Shown here: positions 7,012-11,072 of the stretch, one piece after another
Layout: each line of letters starts with the position of its first letter
Position numbering within the stretch: position 1 is the first letter of the stretch
From: Lactobacillales bacterium
GTDB taxonomy: Bacteria; Bacillota; Bacilli; Lactobacillales; Vagococcaceae
Length of the DNA: 11,072 nt
Assembly (NCBI GenBank): GCA_015655485.1
Contig: JAATEZ010000132.1
Coordinates: 1-11,072, forward strand
Direction: 5' to 3'
Program-made: the position numbers and the translations under genes
Notes under the pieces: generated by a model
What the model was told of the DNA's origin: nothing
The model's input: the letters and a program-made list of their open reading frames with translations, nothing else
Database searches by the model: none

Positions 7012-7037
7012 TCTGATAGAGAAATAGGAGAAAAATT

Positions 7038-7502
7038 ATGAATAAATATATTATATTTAAAAATAATCAACGGAGCTTTGCCATTCATATTACAAAAATC
7101 GAAAAAATTATTCAAAAGCAAAAAATGTTTTCATTGCCGGAAACTCCGAGTTATTTTTTGGGTGTCATTCAATATAATGAAATCATCATTCCTATTATTG
7201 ATCTGAATCAGCGTTTATTTTCAGAAAAAAATCAATCGTCAGAGGATGATAAACTCATTATTGTATCTTGGCAAAATCAACGGATAGGGCTGATTGTGTC
7301 CGTGATTATTGGGATCCAAGACATTGAAGAAAATCAAATTGAATTCAATTTGGAAGAATCAGGCGGCGGCAAAAGCTATCTATCCGGATTAATCAAAACT
7401 GAAACAGACATTATTATTTTATTAGACGTGGATCAATTGTTTTCAGAAAAAATCTCACAGGAAATAAAGCTTAGTTTAAATGAGAAAAAATTCTCGGAAT
7501 AA
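7038..7502 (+). CDS. cheW: CheW-family chemotaxis coupling protein, divergent
   Basis: Small cytoplasmic adaptor of 154 residues, of usual CheW length, that should link receptors to CheA. Recognisable features are the N-terminal beta strand YIIFKNNQRSFAI, the segment MFSLPETPSYFLGVI and the core strand IIIPIIDLNQRLF, then DKLIIVSWQNQRIGLIVSVI and, near the end, DIIILLDVDQLFSE. It departs from the family at one important place: the motif G-x-x-N-L-R-G before the P-I-I-D-L strand reads GVIQYNE, so the conserved Arg (R62 of E. coli CheW) is Asn47. The coding sequence is also more AT-rich than its neighbours. AGGAG (7026-7030) lies seven bases before ATG 7038. It sits between the receptors and cheD rather than beside cheA. 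It may be the main coupling protein in altered form, or a second, specialised CheW with the canonical one elsewhere. Confidence 0.82.
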   Translation: MNKYIIFKNNQRSFAIHITKIEKIIQKQKMFSLPETPSYFLGVIQYNEIIIPIIDLNQRLFSEKNQSSEDDKLIIVSWQNQRIGLIVSVIIGIQDIEENQIEFNLEESGGGKSYLSGLIKTETDIIILLDVDQLFSEKISQEIKLSLNEKKFSE

Positions 7503-7590
7503 AGCTATGAACTTTTTTCAATCAAAACTTTATAGTTAGTTGTCAAAATGAAATGGTTTCTTCTCAGTTAAAAGAAGAATTGGTGGAAAA
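7503..7590. other. Gap between cheW and cheD
   Basis: An 88-base AT-rich spacer. TATAGT (7531-7536) is a fair -10 box but has only a poor -35 match (ATGAAC, 7507-7512) at 18 bases. A weak stem TTCTTCT (7558-7564) with AGAAGAA (7573-7579) lies just before the cheD ribosome site and could partly mask it. Nothing here is strong enough to name. Confidence 0.3.
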
Positions 7591-8079
7591 ATGGAGAATA
7601 TTGTTAAAGTTGGGATCTCTGATTATAAAATTGCACAAGGAAAGAATAAATTGATGACGCTCGGTTTAGGTTCTTGCGTAGCTATTGTGATTTATGATCC
7701 CGCGAAGAAAATCGGCGGATTGAGTCATATCATGTTGCCGGACAGCCAACTGTTTCAGGGCAGAAAAGATTTAAAAATTGAAAAATTTGCTGATTTGGCT
7801 ATTCCGGTGATGATCCATGAAATCAGAAAGGCTGGCAGCACTAAAAATCTTGTGGCCAAAATCGCTGGTGGCGCCAGTATGTTTCAATTCTCAGAAGTCA
7901 GTAAACTAGGGAATATCGGCGACCGAAATGTAAAGATGGTTACGGACATTTTAAAACAATGGCAGATCCCTTTGATTTCCAGTCATACGGGCGGCAATAT
8001 AGGAAGATCTGTCACGTTTGACTTGGATACAGCTAAAATGGAAGTAAAGATGGTCAATCGTGAAAAATTTGAGATTTAA
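7591..8079 (+). CDS. cheD: Chemoreceptor glutamine deamidase CheD
   Basis: Enzyme that converts specific receptor glutamines to glutamates, tuning receptor output; in Bacillus it also binds CheC. It has 162 residues, the usual length. The catalytic set is complete: LGLGSCV carries the nucleophile Cys29, GLSHIMLP carries His46, and Thr23 lies in the expected place (Thr21, Cys27, His44 in Thermotoga CheD, shifted by two). Later family motifs are KIAGGASMF, GDRNV and SSHTGGNIGRSV. Start ATG 7591 follows a weak ribosome site, GGTGG (7582-7586), only four bases away, so translation may be lower than that of its neighbours. No cheC is present in the window; if it exists it is elsewhere. cheB follows after 14 bases. 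Substrates are presumably the two receptors just upstream. Confidence 0.95.
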   Translation: MENIVKVGISDYKIAQGKNKLMTLGLGSCVAIVIYDPAKKIGGLSHIMLPDSQLFQGRKDLKIEKFADLAIPVMIHEIRKAGSTKNLVAKIAGGASMFQFSEVSKLGNIGDRNVKMVTDILKQWQIPLISSHTGGNIGRSVTFDLDTAKMEVKMVNREKFEI

Positions 8080-8093
8080 AAGGGGAATAAGGA

Positions 8094-9113
8094 ATGACCA
8101 TTAAAGTTCTTATTGTAGATGATTCAGCGTTGATGAGAAAAATCATTTCTGATGCCGTCAAAAAAATGGATGGAATAGAAGTGGCAGGTATCGCAGCTGA
8201 TGGGGAAAAAGCTCTGAAAGCTATTCCGGATCAGCGGCCTGATATCATTACGATGGATATTGAGATGCCGATTTTAGATGGTTTGGCCGCTTTAAAAATT
8301 GTGAAACAGCTTTTTGATATTCCAGTGATCATGCTGAGTTCAAAAACTGGCCGAGAAACAACAATCAGGGCTTTAGAGTTGGGAGCTACCGACTTTATTG
8401 AAAAACCTAAAAATATCAGCGGAAATTTTGAAGGTTTCAAAAATGAATTGGGCCAGAAAATCAAAGGAATCTATGAAGAAAAAAATCAGAAAAAAACAGA
8501 AGTTCATACTAAATCGGCGGCTAAAACAGCCTTATTGAGACAAAATCAAAAAATTGGAGCGATAGTGATCGGAGCATCAACTGGCGGTCCGCGAGCTTTA
8601 TTGCAATTGATTAAATACATTCCAGAGAATTTATCGATCCCGATTTTTATTGTTCAACATATGCCGGCAGGATTTACCTCATCCTTTGCCAAACGTTTGA
8701 ATGATGAGGCTCTTGTTTCAGTGCAAGAAGTGACTGAAGACAAGCGGATCGAATCAGGAAAAGTATATTTGGCGCCTGGCGGATACCATATGACTTTACA
8801 AGACGGTTTTGTTCGTTTAGATGAGCGCGAACGTATCCACGGGGTCCGGCCGGCTGTGGATCCTTTGTTCGAAACAGCCGCTCAATTTTACAAAAATTCT
8901 TTGTGCGGTATCATTTTGACTGGGATGGGTCATGATGGGACCAGAGGCATGAAGGCAATAAAAAGTAATGGTGGGTATACTATTGCTCAGGATCAATCAA
9001 GCAGTGTCGTTTTTGGCATGCCGGGCAGTGCCGTCAAAGAAAAAATCATCGATGATGTCGGAAATATTGATGAAATAGGACAGGTGTTAAAAAAAATAAT
9101 TAAGGAGAGATAG
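8094..9113 (+). CDS. cheB: Chemotaxis response regulator and protein-glutamate methylesterase CheB
   Basis: Phosphorylated by CheA, then removes methyl groups from receptor glutamates for adaptation. It has 339 residues in two domains. The receiver domain (1 to about 120) has the acidic pair D9-D10, phospho-acceptor D55 in MDIEMP, Ser82-Ser83 in the switch position and K104 in IEKP. A lysine-rich linker (about 121-152) leads to the methylesterase domain (about 153-339), with the catalytic triad Ser162 in GASTGGPRAL, His189 in IVQHMPAGF and Asp281 in LTGMGHDG. PAVDPLFETAA is also typical. All catalytic and phosphorylation residues are intact. Start ATG 8094 has AGGGGA (8081-8086) seven bases upstream. 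cheR begins five bases after the stop, so methylation and demethylation genes are coupled. Confidence 0.97.
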   Translation: MTIKVLIVDDSALMRKIISDAVKKMDGIEVAGIAADGEKALKAIPDQRPDIITMDIEMPILDGLAALKIVKQLFDIPVIMLSSKTGRETTIRALELGATDFIEKPKNISGNFEGFKNELGQKIKGIYEEKNQKKTEVHTKSAAKTALLRQNQKIGAIVIGASTGGPRALLQLIKYIPENLSIPIFIVQHMPAGFTSSFAKRLNDEALVSVQEVTEDKRIESGKVYLAPGGYHMTLQDGFVRLDERERIHGVRPAVDPLFETAAQFYKNSLCGIILTGMGHDGTRGMKAIKSNGGYTIAQDQSSSVVFGMPGSAVKEKIIDDVGNIDEIGQVLKKIIKER

Positions 9114-9118
9114 ATAAT

Positions 9119-9886
9119 TTGAACTTTGACTTTTTTTATACTTGGGCAGCGCAAGATTTAAAGTTGAATCTGTATGAATACAAAGAAAAGCAACTGCAAC
9201 GCCGCATTTTAACTGTCATGAATAAGGCCGGGGCCGCTTCATTAGAAGAATATGCGGAATTGATCAAGAAAGATAAAGAGATCCGTCAGTTTTTTTTAGA
9301 TTATATTACAATTAATGTGACTGAATTTTATCGGAATAAAGAAATTTTTGATGATTTTGAAGAAATCGTTCAAACCAGATTAATGACTAAATTCCCTTCT
9401 TTAAAAATCTGGAGCGCGGCCTGTTCCATTGGGGCAGAGCCCTACTCTTTAGCGCTGATTGCTGAAAATCGGCAATTAAAATTGCAAGATCGAATCTTAG
9501 CTACAGATATTGATGAAACAATTTTAAAACGGGCGATCAACGGGATTTACCGGAAAAATGAAATGAAAAATGTGTCAAAAATGGAACAAGAAAAATATTT
9601 TGAGCTGAAAAATGGGCACTACCATTTGAAAAATGCAATCAAGAAAAAAGTCCATTTCAAAAAGCATGATTTGTTGTCTGATCCGTATGATACCGGTTTT
9701 CATCTCATCGTTTGCCGTAATGTGACGATTTATTTTAAAGGAGATTCACGGGATCGAATCTATCAAAAAATACGCGATTCATTAGTGGCAGGAGGAATTT
9801 TTTTTGTTGGAGCGACTGAAGTGATCAATGAACCTGAAAAAAATGGTTTTAAAAAGCTCACTTCTTTTTTATATGAAAAGCTCTAG
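9119..9886 (+). CDS. cheR: Chemoreceptor methyltransferase CheR
   Basis: Uses S-adenosylmethionine to methylate receptor glutamates, opposing CheB. It has 255 residues. The N-terminal helical domain ends in ITINVTEFYRN (63-73), the usual Asn-x-Thr-x-Phe-x-Arg motif with R72. The cofactor site is WSAACSIGAEPYSLAL (98-113), then LATDID (127-132) and VCRNVTIYF with R200-N201. The beta subdomain that in enteric bacteria holds the receptor pentapeptide is of normal length, yet the two receptors in this window lack such a pentapeptide, so it probably works without tethering. The start is TTG 9119; AAGGAG (9102-9107) lies 11 bases upstream, rather far, and no other in-frame start is available nearby, so a modest translation rate is possible. 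The stop is 62 bases before cheA. Confidence 0.95.
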   Translation: MNFDFFYTWAAQDLKLNLYEYKEKQLQRRILTVMNKAGAASLEEYAELIKKDKEIRQFFLDYITINVTEFYRNKEIFDDFEEIVQTRLMTKFPSLKIWSAACSIGAEPYSLALIAENRQLKLQDRILATDIDETILKRAINGIYRKNEMKNVSKMEQEKYFELKNGHYHLKNAIKKKVHFKKHDLLSDPYDTGFHLIVCRNVTIYFKGDSRDRIYQKIRDSLVAGGIFFVGATEVINEPEKNGFKKLTSFLYEKL

Positions 9887-9948
9887 AACACAAGGAGTTC
9901 GTCTGTGAAAGCAGGAAAGAAATTTATTGAGGAAAGGAGTGATATTTT

Positions 9949-11072
9949 ATGGATGACAATAGCAACTATCGAGATATATTTTTTGAAGAAACAGATGAAA
10001 ATCTGCAAACCTTAAATGAAAGTGTTCTGGAGTTGGAGAGCGACCCGGCTAATATGGAAATATTAAATGGAATTTTCCGTTCAGCTCATACGCTAAAAGG
10101 AATGGCAGCCACTATGGGTTATGGGACGATGACTAAATTAACACATAAAATGGAAAATGTTTTCGAACTCTTTAAAAATGGTTCCGTAAAAGTGACTACT
10201 GATTCAATCTCGTTGATTTTCAGCTGTTTAGATCAACTCTCTAAAATCGTTGAAGAGCTGCGTGAAGAAAAAGAAATAGAGCCGGATTCTATCCAGGAAC
10301 TTTTAGAAAAACTAAATCAGGTCGAAATGAATAAAAATGCAGCAGAGATTCCTGTTTATGCAGCCGCAGAGCCGCAAAGCCCTGATTTATCTATTCGATT
10401 TGACAGACTAGACAGTTCTGATCTTGATGTGATCGAAAAAGCCATTGAACGGGACTTTTTTGCCTACAGTTTAGCTGTCAAATTAGATGATCAATGCACA
10501 TTGAAGGGTCCCAGAGTATATTTGATCCTGGATAAACTAGAAAAACATGGCGATATCACCCATACAGAACCAGAAATCGAAAGATTAGAAAATGGGGACT
10601 TTGATCAGGTTTTTCGGATGATTTTTATTACCAAGTTAGATGAAGCCAGAGTGAGTGAGGTGATCAAAGAAAATAGTGAGATTGAAGCGATCATTGTTAA
10701 AAAAATTGAGAATACCGAATTTAATGAGGCAGCTTTTACAAAAAATGCGGCAGTCCAGTATCTTGAGATCCCTTTAGAAACAGAGGAATCTATCCAACAG
10801 CCGCTTCAGCTCGAAAAGCAAAAATCTCATGAAAAAAAAGTACCTGAAGATAAAAAAAAGAAAAACGAAACCACTCATGCTCCTATGAATCAATCGATCC
10901 GAGTCGATTTGGGAAAATTGGATTCTTTTATGAATCTGGTTTCTGAGCTGGTCGTTTACCGAACCAGGTTGGAAGATCTGAGCAGTCGTTACAATACAAC
11001 TGAAATCAAAGAGCCGCTGGAGCATGTGGCGCGGATCACCACTGAATTACAAGACTTTGTTTTAAAAATCAG
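9949..11072 (+). CDS. cheA: Chemotaxis histidine kinase CheA, N-terminal part, truncated by window edge
   Basis: Receptor-controlled histidine kinase that phosphorylates CheY and CheB. The first 374 codons are present; the family is usually 650-700 residues. P1 (1 to about 105) carries the phospho-accepting His47 in RSAHTLKGMAATMGY. P2, the CheY/CheB-binding domain (about 148-265), begins SIRFDRLDSSDL and includes the segment YLILDKLEKHGDI. A charged, lysine-rich linker (about 280-314) follows, then the start of the P3 dimerisation domain SIRVDLGKLDSFMNLVSELV from residue 316. The ATP-binding P4 and the CheW-like P5 lie past the window. Start ATG 9949 has AAAGGAG (9933-9939) nine bases upstream. 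The P1 site and P2 look fully functional. A separate ribosome site at 9892-9897 precedes a short out-of-frame reading frame that overlaps the start of this gene. Confidence 0.95.
   Translation, partial: MDDNSNYRDIFFEETDENLQTLNESVLELESDPANMEILNGIFRSAHTLKGMAATMGYGTMTKLTHKMENVFELFKNGSVKVTTDSISLIFSCLDQLSKIVEELREEKEIEPDSIQELLEKLNQVEMNKNAAEIPVYAAAEPQSPDLSIRFDRLDSSDLDVIEKAIERDFFAYSLAVKLDDQCTLKGPRVYLILDKLEKHGDITHTEPEIERLENGDFDQVFRMIFITKLDEARVSEVIKENSEIEAIIVKKIENTEFNEAAFTKNAAVQYLEIPLETEESIQQPLQLEKQKSHEKKVPEDKKKKNETTHAPMNQSIRVDLGKLDSFMNLVSELVVYRTRLEDLSSRYNTTEIKEPLEHVARITTELQDFVLKI

Larger units (their letters stand above)
6881..7037. other. Intergenic region before cheW with two stem-loops
   Basis: This 157-base gap holds no gene I can support. 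It contains two clear inverted repeats (listed separately) in its second half and is richer in GC there than the cheW gene that follows. No T-run follows either hairpin, so it does not look like an intrinsic terminator. No good sigma-A or sigma-28 promoter was found. It might be a 5' leader, an mRNA processing or stability element between the receptor and che genes, or a small structured RNA. It does not match any riboswitch I recognise; the conserved parts of the cyclic-di-GMP GEMM type are missing. Confidence 0.4.

Noticed and set aside
6930..7121. Minus-strand reading frame of 63 codons across the gap and the cheW start
   Set aside because: It overlaps the cheW start and has no family match I recognise; one segment is only vaguely like a sigma region 4 helix.
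7507..7536. Possible sigma-A promoter before cheD (TATAGT at 7531)
   Set aside because: The -35 match is poor and the spacing is 18; AT-rich spacers often produce such matches.
7509..7653. A readable frame across the cheW-cheD gap (containing SQLKEELVEKW) running into cheD out of frame
   Set aside because: No ribosome site, and it overlaps the well-supported cheD start. Not recognisable as a relic of a known gene.

Overview
The window is one stretch of a flagellar motility and chemotaxis locus from a low-GC Gram-positive bacterium. All eleven genes are on the + strand and closely packed. DNA is AT-rich (roughly 40% GC by eye), Shine-Dalgarno sites of the AGGAGG type are strong, TTG starts occur, and the chemotaxis set is the Bacillus-type one with CheD. 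The order (sigma-28, rod proteins, receptors, che genes) and the protein character suggest a motile member of the Lactobacillales (Enterococcus, Vagococcus, Carnobacterium or a motile lactobacillus). That placement is inference; no marker gene proves it.

Layout. Positions 1-350 hold the C-terminal part of the flagellar sigma factor FliA, cut by the window edge. Next come two distal-rod genes, flgF-like (343-1047) and flgG-like (1059-1838). A gene for an FtsE-like ABC ATPase (1890-2600) follows, with no FtsX partner in view. Two tandem paralogous chemoreceptors with dCache sensor domains fill 2706-4745 and 4799-6880. After a 157-bp gap with two stem-loops come a divergent cheW (7038-7502), cheD (7591-8079), cheB (8094-9113), cheR (9119-9886) and the first 374 codons of cheA (9949 to the window end).

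How the genes work together. FliA directs late flagellar and chemotaxis transcription, and FlgF and FlgG build the distal rod through the envelope. The receptors form arrays with CheW and CheA; CheR methylates, CheB demethylates, and CheD deamidates receptors. cheY and cheC are not in the window and may lie beyond cheA. No convincing intrinsic terminator is visible anywhere, so the block is probably read as one long transcript, possibly with internal promoters in the gaps at 2601-2705, 6881-7037 and 7503-7590.

Most of the window is ordinary. The points that deserve attention are the orphan FtsE-like ATPase with an altered ABC signature inside a flagellar operon, the missing arginine motif in CheW, the lengthened HAMP domains and altered amino-acid-binding motifs of the two receptors, and the structured gap before cheW. 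I found no CRISPR array, mobile element, tRNA or rRNA.
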